From a virus, in the IMG/VR virus record IMGVR_UViG_3300008459_000056, positions 1-56,767 of that record: 56,767 nt of DNA. The stretch is one strand, 5' to 3'. A model generated the notes under the pieces. That model made no database searches. It was given only the letters and a program-made list of their open reading frames with translations, and had not been told where the DNA came from. How positions within the stretch are numbered: the stretch's first letter is position 1; every line of letters begins with the position of its first letter. This document shows, piece after piece, positions 45,101-52,935 of the stretch. Both the position numbers and the translations under genes were made by a program.

Positions 45101-47180
45101 GTACACCAGAACTAAAATATGGTGTTAAATTTGCAAAATTTGCTTTTTCCATAAAAGGAAAAATAGTTATTATATCTGTAGTAGGTAGAACCATGTTAGC
45201 CCCTTGTAGGGGTTTGTTGTTTCTAAATTCAAGAAATTTATTTTTAGCTGAAGCTATAATTGATGTGTTTAAATAATTTGAATTTAATGCACTAAAATTA
45301 CTTAAAATAATAAATCTTTCACCCAACACTTTTAATATGTCATCTGAACCGTTTAAGTTAAAATAACCATTATTACAATCAACCGCACCCGCAGGTGTTT
45401 CCATCGCGTTAATTGCTAGGTAATTATCCCTACCAGGTACGTCATCATATTGATCAACCGCCTCTTCTTCACCATTTTCAGCCTCACTAATGTCTTTCAT
45501 CATTTCTTGTAAAGCCTTTAAAAACTTTTCAACAAAAATAACTTCTGGCCATCTAGTAAATTTAGGGTTATTACCAGGGTATGCCTCAACAACTGAAACA
45601 CCTTTTTTAGTAGCATTAGGTTTTTCTTCTACATAAGTAGGCCAAGCAAAAACAACCCCCTTTTCACCACCTACCCTAACATCATCGACACCTTTATATC
45701 TAAATGTTTCTTCTGATTCTAAATGGTATTTTTCTGCCTCCTCAGAAACTTCTTTTAACATCTCTAAGAAAAGTTCTGTATTTGCCATAAGAACAGTAAA
45801 GAAAGTTCTAACTGTTGGAATAAATCCAATTGAGGACTTTATTCTAGCATTAGCCAATTGTTTAAACTCTGTTCTTAAAGTATTAAGGGTATTTGTTAAT
45901 TCGGCGGATTTACCATTAGCCTGATTTATAAAAGTATTTAAATCTAATTTTATTTGTGAACCAGAATCTTTTGATAATGTAAAATCTGAAGCCGTCATCT
46001 GAGTAAGACTAGCGTTATTTACTTGTGCCAATCTTTCATTGTATAACTCAACTCTTAATTTTATACTTCCTACTGAACCAAAATATATATCATATACATC
46101 TGTTATTTCTTTAATACGAGGGTCATCAGAACCAGCTCCACCAATACCATAGGTAAAAATATTTTCAGTATCTTCTTTACCTCCTTTTTCTTCCCAATCT
46201 TCCTTAAAGTCGTCGATAAGGCCTAATATATCACCTATAACAGACTCTAAGTCATCTAATTTGTCTATATTGTCTAGTTCTATTGAATTTTGTATATCTG
46301 CGATTGGTCCTTTATCTGAATTACCTTGACCCACCAAGTCCATTAATTTTTTAACAAAATTAAACATAGTGAAAGGCCTACCTTTGTTTCCAGCCAATGG
46401 GTCAAATTTGTTAGGTCCTTCATTATACCCTAATTCTTGGTAATATTTTAAATAAGAATTATATATGTTTGTTAATTTTTCTTCATAACCTTCAATATAA
46501 GGTGCTGCCATTACATAACCTAACAATATGTCTGATAAGAAAGCGTAAGAATATCCTAAAAACTCACCTTTTGATTTGTAATTACCTGATGAACCATCAA
46601 AACTAGTTGTAAATTTTTGACAATGTAGGTAATAGGTAACGGGATAACCATAATAACCTTTAATTGTTAATTCAAATATTGGGTAAGGCTGGTGAAAAAA
46701 TCCTCCGTATGGTGAACAAGAACCTTGTTCAAATAAAGTAGCACCCCTAATATCTTCAAAATCTATCGTTATTATAGGCATAAAACCACCATTAAAATTT
46801 ATGTCTATGGCGGTCATACCAAAAGATTCTAAATCGTCACCTAATTGTGAATCTAAACTACCTATATTGGTCCAGTTTGTTGTTAAAAAACTCGTACCGT
46901 CAGGTGCTTCACCGGGTGATGTAAGTTTAGCCTTTAAAAAGTTAATTTCAATAATCTTTTCAGGTATTTTATTTTCTACTAAACTTTTATTCCTTACTTT
47001 AGATGTTAATGTGGCGTATATAACCAAATCTTCTTGATTAACGCTATTATTTGGTATTGCCCCAGCGGGGTCTAATAAAGTTAAATTACCATTTTCTTTA
47101 CAATAAACTGCTAGTTCATTGTCACTTCCTAAATCTGTGTTTATTTGAGCACAAAAATTTCTAGTACTACCTGTCGCCAT
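36102..47180 (-). CDS. Giant baseplate hub protein with four putative envelope-degrading modules
   Basis: A 3692-aa protein, 11 kb, the largest here. Residues 1-260 are a beta-rich hub-like domain. Residues 815-1010 look like an alpha/beta hydrolase, with the nucleophile elbow GYSLGG (Ser920) and a candidate His1001. A Ser/Asn/Thr-rich linker spans about 1420-1590. Residues 2880-2975 (NRSYSCTVEALGNMMIQPLQ, then FYGSYLITDVKH and FTGSR) match the last domain of gp27/gpD-type hubs. An SGNH/GDSL hydrolase follows (GDSL at 2992, GTND at 3052, DPH at 3135-3137). Next is an M15 peptidase (SWHGAGLAID with His3280 and Asp3287, ELHH with Glu3388 and His3390). The end is lysozyme/transglycosylase-like (STIENGLQ with Glu3620, YFSMFQM). 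It likely forms the hub and tail tip, with enzymes that open the outer membrane and peptidoglycan. It overlaps the gp53-like gene by 14 bases, similar to 53-5 order in T4. Confidence 0.85.
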   Translation of the reverse strand: MATGSTRNFCAQINTDLGSDNELAVYCKENGNLTLLDPAGAIPNNSVNQEDLVIYATLTSKVRNKSLVENKIPEKIIEINFLKAKLTSPGEAPDGTSFLTTNWTNIGSLDSQLGDDLESFGMTAIDINFNGGFMPIITIDFEDIRGATLFEQGSCSPYGGFFHQPYPIFELTIKGYYGYPVTYYLHCQKFTTSFDGSSGNYKSKGEFLGYSYAFLSDILLGYVMAAPYIEGYEEKLTNIYNSYLKYYQELGYNEGPNKFDPLAGNKGRPFTMFNFVKKLMDLVGQGNSDKGPIADIQNSIELDNIDKLDDLESVIGDILGLIDDFKEDWEEKGGKEDTENIFTYGIGGAGSDDPRIKEITDVYDIYFGSVGSIKLRVELYNERLAQVNNASLTQMTASDFTLSKDSGSQIKLDLNTFINQANGKSAELTNTLNTLRTEFKQLANARIKSSIGFIPTVRTFFTVLMANTELFLEMLKEVSEEAEKYHLESEETFRYKGVDDVRVGGEKGVVFAWPTYVEEKPNATKKGVSVVEAYPGNNPKFTRWPEVIFVEKFLKALQEMMKDISEAENGEEEAVDQYDDVPGRDNYLAINAMETPAGAVDCNNGYFNLNGSDDILKVLGERFIILSNFSALNSNYLNTSIIASAKNKFLEFRNNKPLQGANMVLPTTDIITIFPFMEKANFANLTPYFSSGVPFNPPSWDGEDTSYSSSVTFTKSKYKSIGGLRGYPYIDHNGINSNTPIPMGFNGSDKKYSNSGESDIISLIDSGGEVQSLANTNIDNLTVSSTLRTFYFKKSTGEILPNSPCSKLMGDAGGDPDIFIISEPIYYTKTIIYFWAGMEKAISRDAQLAQIPAEIKDRCFIVLAAGTKGTGNQNKIQELKDAFKALYSKNGNTRKLATAGTEVNFSTEFENYSNIFMGYSLGGYALFGNNITGAKLIGFVDPSISKTYSELTNQQKWGSNSRLVWGSSGMIGLFTETNYKYLNDTILAGSGKATKKNGLDHLLAINEWFNLYKNDVLDPIKGISEQLLNPNITNTEKPVEKKVAEKKDINKKKKNSNFGSVVIAEGTKKNWEFWGKVEAHNFYNSVENVTVIGNILSTTDNTEELHTKILGLLGISGTDVYEDEYNELYRYNKPLKLNRASAKSLTLLPDIHQMRGDDLIRLTRFDDAITKGWNYQEDFSVGSAWLKTESKRSGFGLKKDNTLITSNVLKDYSGTRYGTYPVGEGSYENVEGYNKVRVVDLVADKDIPSKLNPDLNTTKTFLEGGFFFGEEGMWDSKTGLGKDQLGAVMHTRFSQINWVILDKFLTVDIFPDYEFDYVNWNNIFAGNKKYGDFNYRYSKSWYEFNNKDLRRIKETDPSLPYHSWNVMDFAAYNTLDEYSIDLLKYSEGINGDNPYTGIRWISKNGGNYFLLPYSTSYTDEISSFTKYRELISSLSSTQNSNSTSQYIQNLNTPIVPLANVASTTAVVNTALPNQILDNQFNALQSNNSTTVPNNLLNYSQNFSSNLQNSLTGGGNLFSNIGGVLGQGGFFANYLNTPGTTSSTAATQNVFNDSDIALTNTSIINNFSPQGSINKSTGSSPTPYNSNFLNVGGSITETPFWRHNLPASENGSNVSKSYFSFFGGGYANYAEDINYANPKAFKKPLYMGLKNDLDSWSDSSKYFPGGYIDPANAFNGSTTDSIVIQNFSKFKIGKGGTKNGVKAMLTNHNQGTFSWIKNQSGTVIDDDAKTNYNRTKAWKGSLAYLFLSNQLHKPWTGMYTNSLRDMSPQNFFGSGSATAKMPRHTLLLLGAVLWRMRERGLLKSDDPKWNMNPKLTVTDPEKESPVDPLNYPLMPRVINLDGNFYDTKNFVWSLGKANISDNEYPTNRGVKPPILSFASFINLSHNSKDIPVFCFPDADEWPVLNTGMIYAYDFFNDKGVKNPFTNQYKIWTPILGASGTRALRYTNTNFRWQTSETQARELQDRLVSTVEDLVSPSELKDYSDSAKASIANELSEYAQKHLESEFGKITKETIEQQVAANQELTPSEEGFTRFSALIHYLSDSFHFTSINNPVKNLTAQEIKDIIYRTSISEDGRNGLYYTDAGGSATSSNQTTSLDQDFLDKNSKVIEIKTYTELNNLFNKLEYTNSSGTKVKITQILEEVATETSTNIVFTQSDAGFSLYDNVGKPRTSLSNVTYTTRFDGVKTLGFSVKQGEINLHIDGNGIYGIKYPLISEKNGYNTGYGNGSIGVVSLPSQDIYFGTDKFRAYKSKSFISQAAAQNGFNPSTWGDNIYRPIGYYNTFDDGQKVVYKINDFKKGRKFRVIETQKSESTNSTSQNTQGGNLLTQKIKLETTPYGYLRGYLPIGPEIWFMPTSVKEIFIKEFEDFVGDFNNFNDSSEFDFVLKTIDPLNFPATQPDNKIAGVFEKEITYPLFFSEVGTKGTDAPFLLKPTAENDKLTYSNVQLDSNGLPKIPDALNRWISFYSIDVGLKSARGEANGDGANDFIAMETREQKTAASDVQTDGTPVRQIWNNLFGSFYIMTSLTPRTWWGEFPLRKDTGGKLVETTNDYFRFSKQEMFSFLNGFVTEINGATIINDYKKKLKDYYNKELDSSALGGNQDDDLRLTIYRSLKAIYDKWISASPAGPQDNGRQKLFYDPIGEGRLLIDHFSFVNRVNQDIGDKALVDLETVSGLFQNIKNSIFGVSSDVLDTSNFNFFPLPGYVDLSAGVSLFSKTNTSDNTRVKMFRDMFRPLATQEYFSETLRRASGPHFLCQYVGGNSRELNLSVNKEKGCLLENTKAYGKKEKEGDSFSVDPDRKQAPPDVSQFAEDSNGVIGFKVRFGSQTQSHFLGINLDQAEYKNTGESLVAIDKIANAATEGGSGGFIAKGQSLYEVFLNRSYSCTVEALGNMMIQPLQYFELENVPMFYGSYLITDVKHSVKPHNVRTTFTGSRVPYAVIPVVEDLISSFSLKPSQGGRKFSLKEGRYIDCGGDCYETVTRTIVTGGGGNYIIGDSLCLFIDNATTKATLIGKNGLAGAKQYLWLGGQGLQWLKDAVDAYKVDPEAGAIIISMGTNDGYREAVAKKAPGLVDSIKTKFPNAKIYVVQGAWGWASLPNITPEQVKAYYKFYADAGVEVVEPPVFNSNFGQPGGAPNGDPHGNYPVYKDIGKYLDSVLPDPKPGTSGKTETITEKIKVPCKTPTPNSSNNGGTSGPTEISVSGPNDTVVSSSKGLFIKNSKGVYIVDANNGLGGVELRKFMTDFNSWIKTNYPSKDWELASNGVTRELSETVAGGPARDKGSWHGAGLAIDVQFLGTYGGKTLGNAYDSKDRPGKPRYGYAWTDGGSNQDVANEPEFLQAMYKFLNEVEPWKSRLVWGAEFFRRGGIRNAPGLNGKAGAGYVALGEKVACVELHHFEFSTNVAKTYWEPWKGIIEGFGLPFPPLTSPQREKLYRYSLANPDSQSAGGATSSTASVGGSVPCNDGGDGVSSTSAAISPSLGTGAGDYGITDGQLFFYLSWQQGPYGAAQHYSLWKRNGKFTKYAKTVPERNIRKNWPGNYTAKNGVTKADISSLYSSDPSKLAEAFVDVQRQLYAKKLKDGLALINSGGKNRSGVAYSDIKSAFEKHQKLPALDFNSLVAFSTIENGLQTDTANSSSYFSMFQMNREFYKDVLAKVTTSGGHKGGFTEYGPIETLVAVTVPRIQGGFNDFVKASGFA

Positions 47181-47490
47181 TCTCTTGTATAAAACTATCT
47201 ATTTTATTTTGGTAATCCTGTAAGGATTCCATTAATGGAAAAGGAATTCTTAATATTGCCCCTTCTGGTATATCAAACTCTAATCCACCAAATTCTGGAT
47301 TTGCCAATAAGATTAACCAAGTATAAAAAGGTGAACCGTAATTATCGTTTGATATTTTATCAAGTCTTTTATTTTTTTTCCACGATATTTTTAAATCACT
47401 AGGTTTTTTTGATAATTTTATAAAAGGTATAAAACTAAATTCCCCCCCTATTTTAAAATCTCCGTATCTATCGAAATATCTAGCTGCCAT
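47167..47490 (-). CDS. 53: Baseplate wedge protein, T4 gp53-like with LysM-type fold
   Basis: A 107-aa protein, much shorter than T4 gp53 (196 aa). RYFDRYGDFKI, then KNKRLDKISNDNYGSPFYTW and FDIPEGAILRIPFPLME follow the LysM-type pattern of gp53 and related tail proteins (D-x-I-S-x-x-x-Y-G-x-P, and IP-x-G-x-x-L-x-IP). These small proteins join the wedge to the hub and help in assembly. It lies directly before the hub gene, as gene 53 lies before gene 5 in T4, and overlaps it by 14 bases. It may equally be called an XkdP-like LysM tail protein. Confidence 0.8.
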   Translation of the reverse strand: MAARYFDRYGDFKIGGEFSFIPFIKLSKKPSDLKISWKKNKRLDKISNDNYGSPFYTWLILLANPEFGGLEFDIPEGAILRIPFPLMESLQDYQNKIDSFIQENGDR

Positions 47491-47506
47491 ATCTATATTA
47501 ATTATT

Positions 47507-47516
47507 AAATAAATAT
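47507..47516 (-). promoter_or_regulatory. Weak match of the ATATTTATAA element before the gp53-like gene
   Basis: Coding strand ATATTTATTT, 8 of 10 positions, 16 bases from the ATG, in a 74-base gap. Confidence 0.3.
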
Positions 47517-47564
47517 GTAAAATGTAAACTTTTTTTAATTCATTAAAAAATAAAGTCTATCTTG

Positions 47565-50500
47565 TTAAGCTATAAAATCATAGTCTTTTCTATAAAGGTC
47601 ATAGGTAACTTTTTGTGAAACAGTTCTTGATATAACGTCACCTACTTTTTGGGTACTTCCTGGTTCTATTGTTTCTGCTGTAACTGTTCTTTCTATTCCC
47701 CAAGTAAGTGTAAAAGTGTATTCACCATTTCTTTGTTCTTGGTCTATTATCCCATTACCTAAACCCCAAATTTCAAATTGACCTACACCATAATCGTAAA
47801 CTGAATCATTGTTAGATTTTGTAACACAATTATATTTACATGGAATTTGTCCATATATTTCTGTAAGAGCAAAATAGGTGAAATCATAACCAGGAACATT
47901 ACTAGGTCCTGGTATACCTTGAGCAATAGTACGATCGTAACGGCCATCACCACCTGGTATTGAATAATCAAGAAAAACTTCATTGCTGTTTGGTGTTAAA
48001 ATTCTAACATTAAAATTACCATCAAGACTCCAATTATTTTTTTGACCCAATTCTGTTAATTCTAAATAATGATATAACTCAATTATACCACCAGAACCAT
48101 CTGGTTTTGTTAACCTAGAAAATCGATTTTTGAAAAAATCATCAATATTTGTTGTCCTACCAGCCCTAACATCATTATAATCATTATTACTAGCAACTAT
48201 ATTATAATTTTCTTCAAAACTTGTATCATCAATAGCGGTTTTAGCTCCGGGATACATTGATTTTATCATTTGTTGATCTTCAACGGTACCCATTAAACCA
48301 CCACCACCAAAAAATACACTTTGTGAATCACCTAAACCAACTATTTGTGCTCCTTGTGGTCCTAAGACAGCATCCACATCAAAGTTGTAAGCTTGTGCAT
48401 TTGTTATTGTATTACCACTCTCATCCACTAATGTTAGTGGTTTAAAGTTACTATCAATAAAACTTGCTGGTAATTCTGGTGCTCCTTCACCAGGAGGGCC
48501 AAACGCTTTAGCTTGTTCTTTTCTATCAGCATTAGACTCAATAAGTTGTGATTCTGGAGAAGGTTTATATCTTTCTCTATCAGCATCTTGTGGGCTTTTA
48601 AAGGCCCCAAATCCAATTATTAAATCACTAGTTTCTAATAATTGTGCCCCATCTTCTAATCTTTCCTCTAACGAAGTATATTCTGGTAAGAAAGATTTTC
48701 CATCTTTATCTTTTTTCTCTCTAAGTCCACCTAAAGTTGTTCTATCATAATATCTTCTTGGGTTATAAACTGAAGCGTTTGCAAAGAAGTTAAATGAAAC
48801 CGCGTTTTGTAATTGTCTAATTGGTCCTTGTAAACTTGACCCACCAATGATACTAAAGTTTAAATCTATTTTAGCAATCATAGGTTGTACACCAACACCT
48901 TCAGGGTTCATGTCCCAAATTAAAGGTTCGTAACTTATATTTAATGAATCAGGTATTATTTTGGTATAATAAAAATCACCAATCCTTAAAACCAAAACAG
49001 GTGGTTTACCAAAAGCCATATTTTGGGTTTGGTTTTGCGCATCTCTAAGTGAAGGTCCTTGTCTCATACATTGTTGTAAGAAAGTTAACCTAGAATTTAA
49101 ACCTTCTGGTGTAATAGAATGGAATGCAGGGTGAAAATGTTTTATTTTTTCGTTTATTGTTTTATATAAGAATGGATCTTCTTTTTTAATTTTTTCAAAA
49201 TATTCACATTCTTTAAATAATTTTTGTACAGTTCTTTTTACTAATTTTTCAATAACTTCAGGGTCATCTACTTTTTCACCATTTTCACCAGCGTTAGCAT
49301 TTGTAATGTCATTATTTTCTACAATATCAGCTCTTTTATTTGCTAAACCAAATATATTAAGCATTGCATTAAGATAATTTTCTTGTTCTGGTGTTATCGG
49401 TTTTGGTGGGTCTACTATTGGTTTACCATTAATATCTAATGGTACTTTAGTTAATGAAGCTATAGTACCGTCAAAATTAAGAACTGGTACTGTTATACTT
49501 TCTGGTGGTGGTTTTATCCCTGTTTCTATTGGTTTAAGGGGTAGGGTTTCTAGTCTATCTAGTGGTCTATCCTCTAATTGATCTATTTTTTCAGGGCTTT
49601 CTCTAGCAGCTTCAGTATTATTAATATATTCATAATTTGGAAAAACCCTTAACCTAACACTTCTATCTTTTTTAGCTGTGCTTGAGGTTATTTTTACTGA
49701 AATTGCCTTACCATCTGGACCTTCAGTTTCTAATTCTTCACCATCCTCATCTTCTTGTGCAGCATAATCTTCACTATAAGCACCAACAACCCATCTACCT
49801 AATTTTGAAAGTTCTACATCATCAGCTGGTTTATCAATAAATTTATCTGTAGTAATAAAAGGATAACCTTGTCTACAAACTAGTTTACCTTTACTATTTC
49901 TTTTACATGAAATACCACCAAAACCCCAAGCTTCAGAACATTTGGTAAAATCTGTTTTTGGATCAATTTTTTTAAGAGAAGCGTTTGGTACTAATGCTGT
50001 ATATCCATCACCATATGGTTTTGTTCTACCATCAACACATATGTAACCAACATTAGATTTTTTAAAATTATTTTGGTCGTAGACATAAGTAGCACCTGAA
50101 GTACTAGCGGTTACTGATGTTGATACGCCACCTGATTCTCCTTTTTCTTTTATTCTTTTAACAACATAATTATAAACCCTCTCAACTCTATCAATGGATA
50201 ATAATCTATTATAGTCATTTGCTGAAGCGGCACTACAATATCCCTGGAATTCTACACACCATCTTTGACCTTCTTTTGTTGCTAAGAAATCAATTAAATC
50301 ATCAATACCTTTCCCATCAGGTCCGTCAATCCAATATTTTTTGTTTAAAAAAAGATAATCTCCATTTTTTGTTTTAGAAATAGCATTTTGTACACCAGTA
50401 TCATATTCAACCGCTAATTCTTCATCTATTGTTCTACCAACTGCACCATCTGTTTGGGCTACACCAGAACCTATTCTACCTTTTTTGTAACCATCAGTAT

Positions 50501-52919
50501 AAGCATTTCTAAAATAAAATGACAATTCTTTAACTGGTGGGTCTTTAGGTGGCGGTGGTGGAGGTGGTGGTTCTGGAGTTGGGGGTGTAGGTGGTATTGG
50601 TTCCGGTTCCGGTATTGGTTCTGGAATATACTCAGTAATTTTTTCAATTTCTTCAGCCTCAAAAAACTCAGAAATATCAACACCACAACCAGCAAAAAAT
50701 TTGTATAATTCTTCTTCTGCCCTTTGTTTCATTTTATTTAAAACTGAAGGGTGGTCAGTAATTATTGTCCAACTTAAAGTACCTTTTCTCTCTGTGTGAT
50801 TATATGTGTATATTGGTTCTGCTCTACCAATAAAAACATTTGTATCCCAATTAGCAGTTGTATTATCAGTAAAATTTATATCATAAGGTGGAAACCACAT
50901 AATTCTACCACCATTAGGTCCTATTTCACAATTTTCTAATCCAATTTTTTGTGGAGCATCAGTCCAAGCTAAATTTTCAATAGAAAACATATATCTTTTT
51001 ATATCATTACCAATATTTGCGGTAACATTACTACCGAATGTTGAACCTAAAAAATTATCGTCATTAATATCTGGGGCTATCCTAACATGTCCTGTATCTT
51101 CTAAAACACTTCCATATGGTCCAAAAAATGGTCCACTAGCTACGTCACCAGGTTTTACTTTTCCACCACCCCTATATAATCTATCCCTTCTTATTAAATC
51201 ATAATGATTTTGATAAGGGTTTCTTGTTGACCAAGAACGACAATAATAATCATTATCAACGTTTCTAACTAAATTACCTTTAGAAACATCTTTATGTTTT
51301 GGTACATTTATTAAATTACCACCACTAATTTCTCTTTCTCCTTGTACAATATTTTTATCACTATCAAATCTACCAATATATTTAGCTCCACCTCGATAAC
51401 CGTTTGCATCAGCATTATTGATCATTTTTTGTGTAAAATTTAACAAACCTCTTTTTGCGATAGATTCTTGTCTATTTTTCCAATAAAAAAGGTTGTTAGT
51501 ACCAGGTGTTGTGTGAGTAAACGAACTATTTGGGTTATCTGAATCTATTAAAGAAGGTCTTAAAGTTGTTTTATTTGGAAAATAATCAACTGTTGCACCC
51601 GGAATTAAATAAGCGGGGTTATCTAATTCTAGGTTATTAAAAGTAGAGTTACTATCTAAACCTTCTAATGCCGGATATTGGCCCTCAGACCCCATTGTAA
51701 CAAATGGGTCATTTGGGTTTGTTTGTTTATCTATTTCAGGCATTAAACTTTGGTCACCAGGAGTTATTGCGTCATCAATTGCCTGACCTATTTTACCAAA
51801 TAAATTCTTTGGTTTTTCTTTTTCCTGTATTGGGTTGATTTTTAAATAATTATTGGCCCTTTTTTTAGGGTCAAATGTATCAACCAATCTATTTAAAAGT
51901 GTATCTTTAGTAGCTGTTTCAGAATCCCAACCCTTTGTTAAAAGTTCAGGTGAATACTTACTTGAGTATACGTTTTTGTATAATAATTTCTTTTGTCCGG
52001 AACCTGTGTAATCAATTAAATCTTCTTGAAAAGCGTTACTACCTAAAACAGTATCATCACCACCTGGTATTATACTCCTAGGGTAATTAAATCCGGCTAA
52101 ATTAGCTAAAAATTCTGCTGATTTACCAAGAAAACCTTTAGGTCTTGTAATTGTATAGTTTGGTGTATAAAGGCTTTGTCCAGCTAATAAACCTAGTGGG
52201 TCTAAATTTATTTTACCAACCGTATCTTCAACAAAATTTAATAAAGTTCTATTTTTTAACTCTTCTAATCTTCTTTCTTTAGCTATTGTTTGTAGGTCAG
52301 AAGGAAAATTTATAAAACTTTCTGGACTAAAACCTAAAGTTCTAGCAATTATAGGCCCTAAAACATCTGTACCAGAACTAGTAGGATATTGTTTATAACC
52401 TGTAGATTCTAATGGTTGTCCGGGGTCATTATAAGTTTCTACAAATTCAGGTCCGTATTCATTGTTTACTAAGTTATTAAAATTCCTTACCGAAAAAACA
52501 TCAACTGAAAAACCACCTTCTTCAACCCAAGAATCTATTGAACCAGGATCTTCTAAACTTTTTGTAACAACTTCAAAAGTTTCTTCTTCCGTTTCAGGAC
52601 CATAAAAAGGGTTTAAATTAGTCCAAATATTTTGTTTTTTGTTGTAAGGTCTAGGGCTTGTATTGTTGTTGGTTGGACTTGGTATAAAAGCTACTTCTGA
52701 TAAGTTAGGTAAATCATTTACAGTTTCGGTTGGGTTAAACAATAATGGTGCGTATACATTTAAACCCGAATTTGTTATTCCGTTTTGTTGTAAAACAGGG
52801 TTAACATCTGGTAAATTGTGACTTAATACATATTGCCTAAAATCAATAACCGAAATTGGACCTAAGTTTTGACTATCAAAATTATCTATATTATAGTTAT
52901 TAGGGTTTATTGCTGGCAT
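47565..52919 (-). CDS. Large baseplate protein with proline-rich linker and OmpA-like domain
   Basis: A 1784-aa protein. Residues about 1-740 are structural. The end of this part (GPNGGRIMWFPPYDINF, VFIGRAEPIYTYNHTERKG and IITDHPS) is a beta domain that is echoed near 1310-1400 (VLRIGDFYYTKIIPDSLNIS, NFSIIGGSSL). A proline-rich linker (about 755-795, with eight consecutive Pro) follows. Then comes an OmpA-like domain (about 795-1090): GYCSAASANDYNRLLSIDRV at 893-912 fits the family pattern N-x-x-LS-x-x-R-x-E-x-V, and RSVRLRVF near 1085 fits its last strand. The Asp that contacts diaminopimelate in OmpA domains appears to be Ser896. The rest is unassigned. Position between tape measure and gp53-like gene indicates a baseplate or tube-initiating role, with the OmpA-like domain probably contacting host peptidoglycan. 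Confidence 0.72.
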   Translation of the reverse strand: MPAINPNNYNIDNFDSQNLGPISVIDFRQYVLSHNLPDVNPVLQQNGITNSGLNVYAPLLFNPTETVNDLPNLSEVAFIPSPTNNNTSPRPYNKKQNIWTNLNPFYGPETEEETFEVVTKSLEDPGSIDSWVEEGGFSVDVFSVRNFNNLVNNEYGPEFVETYNDPGQPLESTGYKQYPTSSGTDVLGPIIARTLGFSPESFINFPSDLQTIAKERRLEELKNRTLLNFVEDTVGKINLDPLGLLAGQSLYTPNYTITRPKGFLGKSAEFLANLAGFNYPRSIIPGGDDTVLGSNAFQEDLIDYTGSGQKKLLYKNVYSSKYSPELLTKGWDSETATKDTLLNRLVDTFDPKKRANNYLKINPIQEKEKPKNLFGKIGQAIDDAITPGDQSLMPEIDKQTNPNDPFVTMGSEGQYPALEGLDSNSTFNNLELDNPAYLIPGATVDYFPNKTTLRPSLIDSDNPNSSFTHTTPGTNNLFYWKNRQESIAKRGLLNFTQKMINNADANGYRGGAKYIGRFDSDKNIVQGEREISGGNLINVPKHKDVSKGNLVRNVDNDYYCRSWSTRNPYQNHYDLIRRDRLYRGGGKVKPGDVASGPFFGPYGSVLEDTGHVRIAPDINDDNFLGSTFGSNVTANIGNDIKRYMFSIENLAWTDAPQKIGLENCEIGPNGGRIMWFPPYDINFTDNTTANWDTNVFIGRAEPIYTYNHTERKGTLSWTIITDHPSVLNKMKQRAEEELYKFFAGCGVDISEFFEAEEIEKITEYIPEPIPEPEPIPPTPPTPEPPPPPPPPKDPPVKELSFYFRNAYTDGYKKGRIGSGVAQTDGAVGRTIDEELAVEYDTGVQNAISKTKNGDYLFLNKKYWIDGPDGKGIDDLIDFLATKEGQRWCVEFQGYCSAASANDYNRLLSIDRVERVYNYVVKRIKEKGESGGVSTSVTASTSGATYVYDQNNFKKSNVGYICVDGRTKPYGDGYTALVPNASLKKIDPKTDFTKCSEAWGFGGISCKRNSKGKLVCRQGYPFITTDKFIDKPADDVELSKLGRWVVGAYSEDYAAQEDEDGEELETEGPDGKAISVKITSSTAKKDRSVRLRVFPNYEYINNTEAARESPEKIDQLEDRPLDRLETLPLKPIETGIKPPPESITVPVLNFDGTIASLTKVPLDINGKPIVDPPKPITPEQENYLNAMLNIFGLANKRADIVENNDITNANAGENGEKVDDPEVIEKLVKRTVQKLFKECEYFEKIKKEDPFLYKTINEKIKHFHPAFHSITPEGLNSRLTFLQQCMRQGPSLRDAQNQTQNMAFGKPPVLVLRIGDFYYTKIIPDSLNISYEPLIWDMNPEGVGVQPMIAKIDLNFSIIGGSSLQGPIRQLQNAVSFNFFANASVYNPRRYYDRTTLGGLREKKDKDGKSFLPEYTSLEERLEDGAQLLETSDLIIGFGAFKSPQDADRERYKPSPESQLIESNADRKEQAKAFGPPGEGAPELPASFIDSNFKPLTLVDESGNTITNAQAYNFDVDAVLGPQGAQIVGLGDSQSVFFGGGGLMGTVEDQQMIKSMYPGAKTAIDDTSFEENYNIVASNNDYNDVRAGRTTNIDDFFKNRFSRLTKPDGSGGIIELYHYLELTELGQKNNWSLDGNFNVRILTPNSNEVFLDYSIPGGDGRYDRTIAQGIPGPSNVPGYDFTYFALTEIYGQIPCKYNCVTKSNNDSVYDYGVGQFEIWGLGNGIIDQEQRNGEYTFTLTWGIERTVTAETIEPGSTQKVGDVISRTVSQKVTYDLYRKDYDFIA

Positions 52920-52935
52920 AAATGTTACTTTTACT

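Noticed and set aside
47525-47556. Inverted repeat of T and A runs before the gp53-like gene
   Set aside because: On the minus strand the T run precedes and the A run follows the turn, and no T tract follows the stem, so it is not a terminator. Likely AT-rich chance.
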